This document shows, piece after piece, positions 25,066-33,288 of a stretch of 64,000 bases of DNA. This DNA comes from Paraburkholderia tagetis. GTDB lineage: Bacteria; Pseudomonadota; Gammaproteobacteria; Burkholderiales; Burkholderiaceae. Under the pieces are notes generated by a model that was not told the origin of the DNA, ran no database searches, and saw only the letters and a program-made list of their open reading frames with translations. The position numbers and the translations under genes were made by a program. Within the stretch, counting starts at the first letter, position 1; each line of letters opens with the position of its first letter. The stretch is from NCBI RefSeq assembly GCF_022213065.1, contig NZ_JAKLJA010000018.1:1-64000 (forward strand), written 5' to 3'.

Positions 25066-25299
25066 ATGAGACATCCCGCAATGCGCCGTTCCGCCCGCTA
25101 CACGGGCAAGCGCGGTCCGCGCGACGCCGGGCTCAAGGACGGCGATTCCACCAATCTGTCGTCCGGCCACACGCCGGACCCTGCCGGACAGAACCGTCCG
25201 GCTCCGGGCGTGCCACCCGACGGCGAACACAACCAGGGCGGCGCGCGCGCGGAGGGGCTCGATTACCAGCGCGATCTGGGATCGGAGCAGGACGCCTGA
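25066..25299 (+). CDS. small hydrophilic hypothetical protein
   Basis: The 77-residue protein is basic at its N-terminus (MRHPAMRRSARYTGKRGPR) and polar throughout (STNLSSGHTPDPAGQNRP...GEHNQGGARAEG), with no hydrophobic core, so it is probably disordered. AGGAGG lies 8 bases upstream of the ATG. The preceding 120 bases are AT-rich, with a TATAAG near 25001 that could be a -10 element. It lies upstream of otsA on the same strand. The composition suggests a stress-type hydrophilic protein, which is inference only. Confidence 0.55.
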   Translation: MRHPAMRRSARYTGKRGPRDAGLKDGDSTNLSSGHTPDPAGQNRPAPGVPPDGEHNQGGARAEGLDYQRDLGSEQDA

Positions 25300-25440
25300 T
25301 TCTCCTGGCGCCCGCATGGCGGGGCGCAACGCCTCGCGACACCGCGTCGGATACCGCATCGAGCAACGGCTTTTCAAGGGAGCGACGGAACCGGTTTGCG
25401 CCGGGCCGTCGTATTGGTGCCGCTCGCGTTTGCCGAGCGA

Positions 25441-25470
25441 GCCCGATTGAGCCCGATTGAGCCCGATTTA
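25441..25470. repeat. 10-bp tandem repeat upstream of otsA
   Basis: GCCCGATTGA occurs twice and is followed by GCCCGATTTA, making three contiguous 10-bp units about 95 bases before the otsA start. The spacing is one helical turn. Confidence 0.7.
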
Positions 25471-25564
25471 GCTCGGTGTCGGTCGGGCCCAAAGGAGGCA
25501 CGAGTCTTGCTTAGCTTATCGATGCACCGTCCCCGGACCCAACGAAACAGGAGGTACACCCGTA

Positions 25565-27016
25565 ATGGGCAGACTGATCGTGGTATCGAATCGCGTTGCA
25601 CCGACGCAGGAAGGGCGCCCAGCAGCGGGAGGGCTGGCGGTCGGCGTACTCGACGCGCTGAAGGAAACCGGAGGTGTATGGTTCGGTTGGAGTGGCGAGA
25701 CCGTGACGGAGCAGTCGGCCCCGGTCATCGAACAGCAGGGCAGCGTGACGTACGCGACGGTGGGTCTCACCCGGCGCGATTACGACCAGTACTACAAAGG
25801 TTTCTCGAACACGACGCTCTGGCCCACGTTCCACTACCGCAACGACCTCGCGCGCTATGAGCGCCAGGAATACAGCGGCTATCTGCGCGTGAACGCGACG
25901 CTCGCGCGCCAGCTACAGCCGCTGCTCCAGCCCGACGACATCATCTGGGTGCACGACTATCACCTGATCCCGTTCGCGCGCAGCCTGCGCGAGCTGGGCG
26001 TGAAGAACCCGATCGGCTTCTTCCTGCATATTCCGCTGCCGGTGCCGGAAGTGATGCGCTCGGTTCCGCCGCACGAGGAGCTGATGCGCTTCATGTGCGA
26101 CTACGACGTGGTCGGCTTCCAGACCGACGCCGACCGCCAGGCGTTTCTCGACTACGTCGAGCGCGGCGGCCACGGCACGTCGAGCGAGGACGGCATGGTC
26201 CACGCGTGGGACCGCTTCCTGAAGGTGGGCGCCTACCCCATCGGCATCTATCCCGACGCGATCGCCAAGTCCGCCGTGCAGTTCACCGACCGCAAGCCGG
26301 TGCGCAGCCTGCGCGACGCGATGCGCGGGCGCAAGCTCATCATGAGCGTCGACCGGCTCGACTATTCCAAGGGCCTCGCCGAGCGCTTCCAGGCGTTCGA
26401 GCGCATGCTGCTGAACGGGCCGGGCTGGCATGGCCGCGTCTCGCTCCTGCAGATCGCGCCGCCGACGCGCTCCGATGTGCAGACCTATCAGACGATCCGC
26501 CGCAACCTCGAAGGCGAGGCCGGCCGCATCAACGGCCGCTTCGCGCAGCTCGACTGGACGCCGATCCAGTACCTGAACCGCAAGTACGAGCGCGATCTGC
26601 TGATGGCGCTGTTCCGCCAGGCGCAGGTGGGCTACGTGGCGCCGCTGCGTGACGGCATGAACCTGGTAGCGAAGGAGTACGTCGCATCGCAGAATCCGGA
26701 GGATCCGGGCGTGCTGGTGCTCTCGCAATTCGCGGGCGCCGCCGAGCAACTGCCGGGCGCGCTCGTCGTGAATCCCTACGATCTGAACCAGACCGCCGAG
26801 GCGCTCGAGCGTGCACTCTCGATGCCGCATGCGGAGCGCCAGTCGCGCTACGAGGACATGATGGCCTCGCTGCGCGAGAACAATCTTTCGGTATGGCGCG
26901 ACACTTTCCTCGCCGATCTGCGCAGCGTGGCGACGGCGGCCTCGGTCACCGCGAAGGCACGCAGCGCGGCGCCCGCCGTGCCAGTGAAGGCGGCGACGGC
27001 GAGCAAGGCGCACTGA
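25565..27016 (+). CDS. otsA: trehalose-6-phosphate synthase
   Basis: OtsA transfers glucose from UDP-glucose to glucose-6-phosphate, the first step of trehalose synthesis in osmotic and desiccation stress. The 483-residue protein is a GT20 enzyme with RLIVVSNRV at the N-terminus, acceptor-loop GGLAVGVLDAL, HDYHLIPFARSLRE, FQTDADRQ, RLDYSKGLAER and the donor-site region GMNLVAKEYVASQ. AGGAGG lies 9 bases before the ATG. The C-terminal 30 residues are Ala/Lys-rich and outside the fold. No otsB is adjacent. A strong terminator follows, so the gene is probably transcribed alone. Confidence 0.95.
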   Translation: MGRLIVVSNRVAPTQEGRPAAGGLAVGVLDALKETGGVWFGWSGETVTEQSAPVIEQQGSVTYATVGLTRRDYDQYYKGFSNTTLWPTFHYRNDLARYERQEYSGYLRVNATLARQLQPLLQPDDIIWVHDYHLIPFARSLRELGVKNPIGFFLHIPLPVPEVMRSVPPHEELMRFMCDYDVVGFQTDADRQAFLDYVERGGHGTSSEDGMVHAWDRFLKVGAYPIGIYPDAIAKSAVQFTDRKPVRSLRDAMRGRKLIMSVDRLDYSKGLAERFQAFERMLLNGPGWHGRVSLLQIAPPTRSDVQTYQTIRRNLEGEAGRINGRFAQLDWTPIQYLNRKYERDLLMALFRQAQVGYVAPLRDGMNLVAKEYVASQNPEDPGVLVLSQFAGAAEQLPGALVVNPYDLNQTAEALERALSMPHAERQSRYEDMMASLRENNLSVWRDTFLADLRSVATAASVTAKARSAAPAVPVKAATASKAH

Positions 27017-27050
27017 GAAGGCGCACCGAGCGAACAGGACGATTAGGGCA

Positions 27051-27080
27051 CGGCGGCGGCTTTCGAGCCGCCGTTTTTTT
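27051..27080 (+). terminator. Rho-independent terminator of otsA
   Basis: CGGCGGC-GGCTTTCGA-GCCGCCG followed by TTTTTTT, 35 bases past the otsA stop. Confidence 0.9.
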
Positions 27081-27125
27081 GCGCGCGCCGAAGCGAGAGC
27101 CGCCGCGAGTGCGCGGCCGCCGCAC

Positions 27126-27692
27126 TCAGACCTGCTGCGCGCCCGCCTGGCCGCCGTATGGCGTGGGCGCCTGCGTCGGGTCGAAGTCGGCCCAATGGCC
27201 GCCGTTCCATTGCCCCGAGGCGCGCTCGACTTCATCAGCGCCGGCTTCGCGCAACACCTCCGCGGCCGTTGCCTGATTTTCCGCGCTCACATGCACCGCG
27301 AGCAGCACGCCCGACTGGCGTGTTTCGTGATGCACGCGCTCCTCGTGCTCGGCCCTGTGCTGCCAGCCCGCGCCGATGCGCGCGCCGATCCACGCCCCCA
27401 CGCCCGCCGCGATCACGGTGGACGGCAGCGACGCCATGAGCAGCGCGCCGAACAGCAGGATGCCCACCACGGCGCCGGCTACCGCGCCTATGACGAGATT
27501 GCGCTTGTGGTGCGCCGCCGACTCAGCATCGGCACGTGCTGAATGCGACATAGCGTGCTTGTCGTGCATGCCGCGCGGATTGACGAAAAACAGGTTGACG
27601 TCTTCTTCGACGAAGCCGCGCGCGAACAGCTTTTCGGCGACCGCTTCGGCGGCGGGGAAGGTCGTGAACCGGCCAGCGACGATCAGTGACAT
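27126..27692 (-). CDS. hypothetical glycine-zipper membrane protein
   Basis: The 188-residue protein starts with a cytoplasmic alpha/beta module (LIVAGRFTTFPAAEAVAEKLFARGF, residues 3-27). A glycine-zipper membrane hairpin follows (GAVAGAVVGILLFGALLMASLPSTVIAAGVGAWIGARIGA, about residues 72-112, two segments), then a second small alpha/beta module (GVLLAVHVSAENQATAAEVLREAGADEVE). The two flanking modules look alike and resemble the short domain of general-stress and glycine-zipper proteins. AAGGGG lies 8 bases before the ATG at 27690-27692. It is convergent with otsA, and the function is unknown. Confidence 0.7.
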   Translation of the reverse strand: MSLIVAGRFTTFPAAEAVAEKLFARGFVEEDVNLFFVNPRGMHDKHAMSHSARADAESAAHHKRNLVIGAVAGAVVGILLFGALLMASLPSTVIAAGVGAWIGARIGAGWQHRAEHEERVHHETRQSGVLLAVHVSAENQATAAEVLREAGADEVERASGQWNGGHWADFDPTQAPTPYGGQAGAQQV

Positions 27693-27881
27693 GGGAATCC
27701 CCCTTTGCGAGGTTGACTCACCTGGAGAGCGGCGCCGAGCCATCGGCGGATGCCGGGCTGGCGCCATGAATCCATGTTAGTGCATGTTCGTGCGGGCGAC
27801 TGATTAATAATCGGAACAATCGGAGCGACAGGCACGATAGAAGCGACGGCAGGCCGCTGACACAGCCCAGGGCGAGGCGCG

Positions 27882-29321
27882 CTAGCGCCGCGCGGGCGTG
27901 CCGCGCCCCGGCACGAGCCGCAGCATGCTCACCACCGACGCGAGGGCCGCGAAAGCGGTCGCCACATAGAGCGCCACGGTCGGCCCATGCTGTGGCGCAA
28001 CGCCGAAGATCAGCGCAACCAGCGCCGCGCCGAGCGTCTGGCCGGTGAGCCGCGCCGTGCCGAGCATGCCGCTCGCGCCGCCGCTGCGCTCGCGCGGCGC
28101 GGAAGAGAGAATCTGCCGGTTGTTGGGTGACTGGAAAATGCCGAAGCCCGCGCCGCACAAGGCCATGCGCCAGCAGATCTGAAAGAGGGTGGGCTGCGCG
28201 TGGAGCATGGCGAGCGAGGCCAGCGAGACGAGTCCGAGCGCGAAGAGCGCGAGCCCCACGCCGCCGAGCATGCCGGCGGGATGGCGGTCGGAGAGCACGC
28301 CCGAGAGCGGCGCCGCGCCGATGATCACGAGCGGCCATGGCGTCATCAGCAGGCCCGTCTGCACCTGTGAGAAGCCGAAGGCATCCTGGAGCATGAACGG
28401 CAGCGCGACGAAGGCGAGCATCTGCGCGCAGAACGAGCAGATCGAGGTGCCGATCGACAGTGCGAACACCGGATTGGCGAGCAGATCGACGGGCAGGAGC
28501 GGCGCGGGCTGCGTGAGCTGGCGCCGCACGAAGTACCAGCCGATCACGACCGCGCCCGCGAATTCGAGCGCGACCCATGCGCGGCTTTCGCCGTGGCCGA
28601 GGCCGTCGACGGCGAAGATCAGGAGCCCGAACACGAGGGCGTTGAGCACGGCGCTCAGCAGGTCGTAGGGAGCCGGGTGCCGTTCGTTGACGGGCAGCGC
28701 GCGCATGCCCAGCACGAGGGCCGCGATGCCGATCGGCACATTGATCGCGAAGAGCCAGGGCCACGAGGCGACGGCGAGCACGCCTGAGGCGAGCGTCGGG
28801 CCGACCGCCGAGGCGATCGCCACCACCATCGCGTTGATGGCGATGCCGCGCCCGAGCTGTGCGCGCGGATAGATCATGCGCACGAGCGCGGTGTTGACGC
28901 TCATGATGCCCGCGCCGCCGAAGCCCTGCACCATGCGCGCGATGGTGAGCGCGGGCAGCGAGGTCGAGAGCGCGCAGCCGAATGATGCGAGCGTGAAGAG
29001 CACCATGCCCCACAGGTAGACGCGCCGGTAGCCGATGCGGTCGCCGAGCGAGGCAAGCGGCAGCAGCGAGATCGTCACCGAAAGCTGGTACGAGTTGACG
29101 ATCCAGATCGAGCTCGCGGGGCTCGCATTCAGGTGATGCGCGATGGTCGGCAGCGCGACGTTGGCGATCGCGCCGTCGAGCACGGCAAGCGTGATGCCGA
29201 GCGCGACCACGAGAATCGCGTAATAGCGTTGCGGGAAGGGCAGGCCGGTCTCGACGTCGTCGGAGGGATCGACAGGATCGGCGGGATCGGCGCGCGAGGC
29301 GGAAAGCGTGGATGTGGGCAT
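27882..29321 (-). CDS. MFS drug/H+ antiporter, DHA2 (EmrB/QacA) family
   Basis: The 479-residue inner-membrane protein has about 14 membrane segments. Motif A appears as LGDRIGYRRVY after TM2 and again as LSDRHPAG in the second half. The motif D-type LDGAIANVALPTI in TM1 and the TM5 antiporter motif C region (IASAVGPTLASGVLA) are typical of DHA2 exporters. The N-terminal 30 residues are Asp/Pro-rich and cytoplasmic. No clear ribosome-binding site precedes the ATG. No membrane-fusion protein or regulator is adjacent. The upstream gap has a phased ACAGCC repeat at 29403-29454 that may be an operator. The substrate is unknown. Confidence 0.88.
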   Translation of the reverse strand: MPTSTLSASRADPADPVDPSDDVETGLPFPQRYYAILVVALGITLAVLDGAIANVALPTIAHHLNASPASSIWIVNSYQLSVTISLLPLASLGDRIGYRRVYLWGMVLFTLASFGCALSTSLPALTIARMVQGFGGAGIMSVNTALVRMIYPRAQLGRGIAINAMVVAIASAVGPTLASGVLAVASWPWLFAINVPIGIAALVLGMRALPVNERHPAPYDLLSAVLNALVFGLLIFAVDGLGHGESRAWVALEFAGAVVIGWYFVRRQLTQPAPLLPVDLLANPVFALSIGTSICSFCAQMLAFVALPFMLQDAFGFSQVQTGLLMTPWPLVIIGAAPLSGVLSDRHPAGMLGGVGLALFALGLVSLASLAMLHAQPTLFQICWRMALCGAGFGIFQSPNNRQILSSAPRERSGGASGMLGTARLTGQTLGAALVALIFGVAPQHGPTVALYVATAFAALASVVSMLRLVPGRGTPARR

Positions 29322-29402
29322 CGATCAGAGGGGCGGCGCGCATCGAGCCTGCTGCGCACCGCCGGGTGCGTTCATGATGGTGCGTGCGAGGCGCGCCGCT
29401 GT

Positions 29403-29454
29403 ACAGCCGTTATACAGCCGCTTCACAGCCAGTTATACAGCCAGTTATACAGCC
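29403..29454. repeat. five phased ACAGCC repeats upstream of MFS gene
   Basis: ACAGCC occurs at 29403, 29414, 29425, 29437 and 29449, spaced 11, 11, 12 and 12 bases. Most copies are embedded in a TATACAGCCAGT-like 12-mer. The array lies 80-135 bases upstream of the minus-strand MFS start and just past the PEBP gene stop. Confidence 0.65.
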
Positions 29455-29500
29455 GCTGCGCACACGGCGCGCCGTTGTGGCCTGCGCACGCAGGCAGCCG

Positions 29501-30004
29501 CTATTTCAGTTCGTAGAGCCCGACATAAGTGGTCGAGTCCACTTCGTTCAGGTGCGTCATGAAGCGTGCGACCGCGTTGGTGGTTTCCGGCGTGACCGGC
29601 AATTGCGAGACCTTCAGCGCATGAAGGCGGAAGATATAGCGGTGCGGCTTGTCCCCGCGTGGCGGCGCGGCGCCGCCGAAGCCGACCGTTCCGTAGTCGT
29701 TGCGCAGTTGCACGGCGCCCTGCGGCAACAGGCTGCCGTCCGCCTTACCCGCGTTGAGCGCGAGCGAGCGCACGTCGGGCGGAATGTTGACGACCACCCA
29801 GTGCCAGAAGCCGCTGCCCGTCGGCGCGTCGGGATCGTAGAGGGTGAGCGCGAAGCTTTGCGTGTCGGCGGGCGGCGCGTCCCATTGCAGCGCGGGCGAG
29901 ACATTGTCGCCATCGACGCCGAAGGCCCGATCGTCGAACTCCTGCGCCTTCGGCATGAAGCCGTTACTCGGAAAGTCGTCGGACCAGAGTCGAAAATCAG
30001 CCAT
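29501..30004 (-). CDS. YbhB/YbcL-type PEBP family protein
   Basis: The 167-residue protein is a bacterial phosphatidylethanolamine-binding-protein homologue (Raf-kinase-inhibitor-like). It shows the family core NVSPALQWDAPP, LTLYDPDAPTGSGFWHWVVVNIP and the anion-pocket HRYIFRLHAL. It has no signal peptide, so it is cytoplasmic like E. coli YbhB. GGAGG lies 6 bases before the ATG. The bacterial role is not well defined. It lies upstream of the MFS gene on the same strand with a 179-base gap containing the phased repeats. Confidence 0.9.
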   Translation of the reverse strand: MADFRLWSDDFPSNGFMPKAQEFDDRAFGVDGDNVSPALQWDAPPADTQSFALTLYDPDAPTGSGFWHWVVVNIPPDVRSLALNAGKADGSLLPQGAVQLRNDYGTVGFGGAAPPRGDKPHRYIFRLHALKVSQLPVTPETTNAVARFMTHLNEVDSTTYVGLYELK

Positions 30005-30199
30005 CGGTTGCCTCCTTCTCGTTCAGTTCTGGAATGGATGCGGCGGGCGTCACACGCCGGGCGCGACGTGCCGGGCAGTGTCGGGCACCATGCGGCGGAC
30101 TGTGCGTTGCCAGCGGCGCCGACAGCCGATCCAGTTTATCACTGAGGGGCGCGGCGCTTTGGTCGCAAGCGCAGGCGGGCCGCAAGCGCGCCGCGCAAT

Positions 30200-30649
30200 T
30201 CAGGCGCGCGCCTCGAACCAGGTGCTCGCGCTGTCTTCGAGCCAGAGCGCCAGCCGCTCGACGACGGCTTGCGGATCCTGTGCGGCACCACGCAGCGCGC
30301 ATTCCCAGATCACGGCCACGCGCCAGCCTTGGGCCGCGAGCGCGGCGAGGGCTTTCGCGTCGTTGGTGCGGTTGCGCGCGATCTTGGCGCGCCAGAACTC
30401 CGGCCGCGTGGCCGGCCACTTGAAGAGCGCGCATTGGTGGCCATGCCAGAAACAGCCGTGCACGAATACCACGGCGCGATAGCGGGGCAGCACGATGTCG
30501 GGGCGCCCCGGCAACTCGCGCACGTCGAGACGAAAGCGAAAGCCGCGGCGATGCAACAGACTGCGCACCAGCATCTCGGGCTTCGTGTTGCGCCCGCGGA
30601 TGCCCGACATCATCCGGCTGCGCGTGGCGGTGTCGACGACGTCGACCAT
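30200..30649 (-). CDS. vsr: very short patch repair endonuclease
   Basis: Vsr nicks 5' to the T of T:G mismatches that arise when 5-methylcytosine deaminates, and so protects Dcm-methylated sites. The 149-residue protein has the signature DTATRSRMMSGIRGRNTKPE near its N-terminus, the catalytic Asp in LPGRPDIVLPRYR, and the zinc/His motif VHGCFWHGH. The gene starts 33 bases after the stop of the cytosine methyltransferase gene on the same strand, the classical dcm-vsr arrangement. The gene pair is accessory in many genomes. Confidence 0.95.
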   Translation of the reverse strand: MVDVVDTATRSRMMSGIRGRNTKPEMLVRSLLHRRGFRFRLDVRELPGRPDIVLPRYRAVVFVHGCFWHGHQCALFKWPATRPEFWRAKIARNRTNDAKALAALAAQGWRVAVIWECALRGAAQDPQAVVERLALWLEDSASTWFEARA

Positions 30650-30682
30650 GGCGTGTCCGTTGCGGTTCGCCCGTGCCGGCGT

Positions 30683-32215
30683 TCAGGCCGGCGCGGCAGC
30701 GGGCCGGGGCCCGGCCGACGACGCAACGCGAGAAGCGACGGACGAAGCTCCGTCAGCGGCGAGCGGCACCGCTTGCACCGCTCGCACCGCTCGCACCGGG
30801 TTCGCCGCGCTGGCCGCTTCTGCTTGTTCTTGCGCGCTGCCATTGCCATTGCCACTACCGTTGCCGCCGCGATCGCCGGCACGACGCTTCGCCCCTGCGC
30901 GTGTGCCGGCCGGAGTGTCCGCACGTGCACGATTCAGCGCCGCGTCGAGATGCGGCATCATCGTGCGCGCCACTTCGCGCATCACCGGCATCACGACGCT
31001 GTTGCCGAATTGCCGGTACGCCTGAGTGTCGCTCACGGGAATGCGGAAGGTGTCGGGAAAGCCCATCAGGCGCGCGCACTCGCGCGGCGTGAGGCGGCGC
31101 GGGCGCAGGCCCTCGCCCTGATGCACGAGAATCTCGCTGCCATCCTTGTGATAGCGCGCGGACAGCGTGCGCGTGACGCTCCCCGGAAACGCGAGGCCGT
31201 AGCCGAAGCCGTTGCCGGCCGCGCGATGCTTTTCCGCATATTGCTGGAGATACGCCCAGAGCCCCGGCGTGAGCGTGTATTTCGGCTGGACCTGGCGCGC
31301 CGCGTGATCGAAGAAGCGCTCGCCGTCCCACGGCAGGATGGGCTCGCTGCCATCGGTGCGATGCAGGATCGAGGCAAGGCGCGGGCCTTCCTCGGGCAGG
31401 CCGAGCGCGTCCCACGTGAACGCCGTGGGCTCGCGAAAGCCGACGATGATGATGCGCTCGCGATGCTGCGGCGTGAAATGGCGCCCGTCGATCACACGGT
31501 AGTGCACGTCGTAGCCGAGCTCGTCGCGCAGCACTTGCAGGATCACGTCGAAGGTGCGGCCGCGGTCGTGCGAAAGGAGGTTCTTGACGTTCTCGAGCAG
31601 GAAGGCGGCGGGCCGTTTTTCGGCGATGATGCGCGCGACGTCGAAAAAAAGCGTGCCCTGCGTCGTGCACTCGAAACCGTGCGGACGGCCGAGCGCATTT
31701 TTCTTCGAAACGCCCGCGATCGAGAACGGCTGGCACGGAAAGCCCGCGAGCAGGACGTCGTGGTCGGGCACATCGGCGGCGGGAAATTCGACGATGTCGC
31801 CAACGAACGCATGACCTTCGCCGTCCTTCTGCGCGTAGTTCTCCAGATAGGTTTTCTTCGAGAACGGATTCCACTCGCTCGTCATGACACAGGCGCCGCC
31901 ATGTGCCTCGAAGCCCATGCGAATGCCGCCGATGCCCGCGAACAGATCAACGAAGCGAAAGCGCCCGGGAGCGTGAACGGACGAATCCGCAGCGGAACCC
32001 GCGCTTGGCTCGGTGCTGCGCAAGAGCTCGCGCAGTGCGGCTTCGAGCATGGCGGGACAAGGTGTCTCGCCTTTTTCCCAACGGCGCACGGTCTTGACGT
32101 CCTTGCCGACGTGAGTGGCGATCTGCTGCTGCGTGAAGCGCTGGCGTGCCTGCTGAAGCAGGTCTCGCGAATGGGCCGGGTGCACGAAGTCCTCTCTGGG
32201 TATTTTGGCGGACAT
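30683..32215 (-). CDS. dcm: C5-cytosine DNA methyltransferase with N-terminal HTH
   Basis: The enzyme methylates cytosine C5 using SAM. The 510-residue protein has an N-terminal helix-turn-helix (about residues 24-50, TQQQIATHVGKDVKTVRRWE), motif I FVDLFAGIGG (88-97), catalytic Cys161 in GFPCQPFS, ENV (208-210), QHRER and the final motif GNSVVMPV. The last 80 residues or so (431-510) are an Ala/Gly/Val/Arg-rich tail outside the fold, built partly from DNA repeats. The ATG at 32213-32215 is preferred; its Shine-Dalgarno is poor. N-terminal HTH regions in enzymes such as M.SsoII and M.EcoRII repress their own promoters, and a 37-bp inverted repeat lies 73-109 bases upstream here. vsr follows. 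No restriction endonuclease gene is nearby, so it is solitary. Confidence 0.93.
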   Translation of the reverse strand: MSAKIPREDFVHPAHSRDLLQQARQRFTQQQIATHVGKDVKTVRRWEKGETPCPAMLEAALRELLRSTEPSAGSAADSSVHAPGRFRFVDLFAGIGGIRMGFEAHGGACVMTSEWNPFSKKTYLENYAQKDGEGHAFVGDIVEFPAADVPDHDVLLAGFPCQPFSIAGVSKKNALGRPHGFECTTQGTLFFDVARIIAEKRPAAFLLENVKNLLSHDRGRTFDVILQVLRDELGYDVHYRVIDGRHFTPQHRERIIIVGFREPTAFTWDALGLPEEGPRLASILHRTDGSEPILPWDGERFFDHAARQVQPKYTLTPGLWAYLQQYAEKHRAAGNGFGYGLAFPGSVTRTLSARYHKDGSEILVHQGEGLRPRRLTPRECARLMGFPDTFRIPVSDTQAYRQFGNSVVMPVMREVARTMMPHLDAALNRARADTPAGTRAGAKRRAGDRGGNGSGNGNGSAQEQAEAASAANPVRAVRAVQAVPLAADGASSVASRVASSAGPRPAAAPA

Positions 32216-32287
32216 TATGACCGATGGGTGACCCCCGGCACCAGGATTTCCGTGCGTCTTTTGGTGCGCCTGTTCCGTGTGCCGCGA

Positions 32288-32324
32288 CGCTAGTCGCACA
32301 GGCGCTGCGCCTGTGCGACTAGCG
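32288..32324. repeat. 37-bp inverted repeat upstream of dcm
   Basis: An 18-bp arm starting CGCTAGTCGCACAGG is followed by a single T and a perfect 18-bp reverse complement. It lies 73-109 bases upstream of the dcm start and 48 bases past the stop of the next minus-strand gene. There is no T-tract, so it is not a standard terminator. It could be an operator for the HTH domain of Dcm or a transcript hairpin. Confidence 0.85.
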
Positions 32325-32371
32325 AGATGTCCGGGATGCCCGAGAGGATGTGCGTGGCCAGCGGCCAGCGA

Positions 32372-32674
32372 CTAGCGTTGGCCGGCGGCGGCGCCGACGG
32401 TTTGCTCCGCACTGGTTGCTACCGCCGAAGCGGCGTTCAGTTCGTGGAGGCCGATCTGGACCAGCAGACTGTCGATATCGGCGAGCTGGCCTTTATTGAC
32501 ATGCCCGGTGTCGAGCAGTTGGTGCAGGCGCTTGCGCCAGTAGGAAGCGGGTAGGATCGGGCCGCCGAAGTCGCCCGAAAGCGAAAGCGGCATGACGCGT
32601 CGAATATGGGCGATATCCTGGTCGATGAGACTCGACATCAGGTAGCCTGCCGGAAGGGGGCGAGGTGTGTCCAT
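32372..32674 (-). CDS. hypothetical protein
   Basis: The 100-residue protein has an N-terminal region IDQDIAHIRRVMPLSLSGDFGGPILPASYWRKRLHQLLD and a helical C-terminal region ending in an Ala/Thr-rich tail. There is no membrane segment or signal peptide. The start is uncertain: Met1 has no clear ribosome-binding site, and Met13 (32638) has AGG 8 bases upstream. I recognise the type as a conserved Burkholderia hypothetical but know no function. It lies upstream of dcm on the same strand with the 37-bp inverted repeat between them. Confidence 0.55.
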   Translation of the reverse strand: MDTPRPLPAGYLMSSLIDQDIAHIRRVMPLSLSGDFGGPILPASYWRKRLHQLLDTGHVNKGQLADIDSLLVQIGLHELNAASAVATSAEQTVGAAAGQR

Positions 32675-32706
32675 GCCGGGAGATTACGACAGTTCCGGCC
32701 CCGACA

Positions 32707-32844
32707 TTAGGTCCGGACGGCTCCATGTTTACCCGTAGCTTGACGCGCAGTTTGGCGCGCGGTCTGGCGCATAGCCGTCGTCATCGACGAAACCACGACG
32801 CTGCTGAGCGCCGCGATGAGCGCGAATACGTGGGGTGAGGTCAT
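32707..32844 (-). CDS. possible small membrane peptide
   Basis: A 45-codon frame starting MTSPHVFALIAALSSVVVSS has a single hydrophobic segment followed by a basic, repetitive tail (RQTARQTARQATGK). A start 26 codons upstream is also open. No good ribosome-binding site precedes either start. It may be a genuine single-pass small protein or chance; I give it as a weak candidate. Confidence 0.25.
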   Translation of the reverse strand: MTSPHVFALIAALSSVVVSSMTTAMRQTARQTARQATGKHGAVRT

Positions 32845-33012
32845 GGCATGGGTCTCGTCTGGTTTTTTTGGTGGAGACCATCGTAGGCGAGATCGGCGCC
32901 CATGAAGGTTAACAATTGACAAGCCTTCGTGGGCTGCCGGGCACCTGCGGGATACCTCTGCCGCATCCGCACGACGAGGCCCGGCAACCCGGCCGCGACC
33001 TCGTGCGTGCGT

Positions 33013-33288
33013 TCACTCGGCCGGAGTTGCAGGCGTAGGCGCGGGGCCTTGCGCGGCTCCTTCGAGGAAGCGGCGCGTGGCCTCGAACGAATTGAGCATC
33101 TGCTCGGGCCACGGCGTTTGCAGCATTACGGCCTGGTGATTCTCGAACGCCGACGACAGCAGCTTGGCGAGCTCCGGCGAGCTCAGGTGGCGCAGCAGGA
33201 CGCTCACGGCGATGGCGGTGGCCTGGCTGGCACCGGCCGTTTGCAGTTCGGAATGGGTGAGGGCGGCGAGTTGCTTGTTGATGTCCAT
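33013..33288 (-). CDS. hypothetical protein, small helical
   Basis: The 91-residue protein is helical in appearance (MDINKQLAALTHSELQTAGA, AVSVLLRHLSSPELAKLLSSAF) with a proline/threonine/alanine tail. The Met at 33286-33288 is chosen because GAGG lies about 10 bases upstream and the longer frame upstream is Arg-rich and unlike a protein. I know no family or function. It lies 160 bases downstream of the tRNA-Arg gene on the same strand. Confidence 0.5.
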   Translation of the reverse strand: MDINKQLAALTHSELQTAGASQATAIAVSVLLRHLSSPELAKLLSSAFENHQAVMLQTPWPEQMLNSFEATRRFLEGAAQGPAPTPATPAE

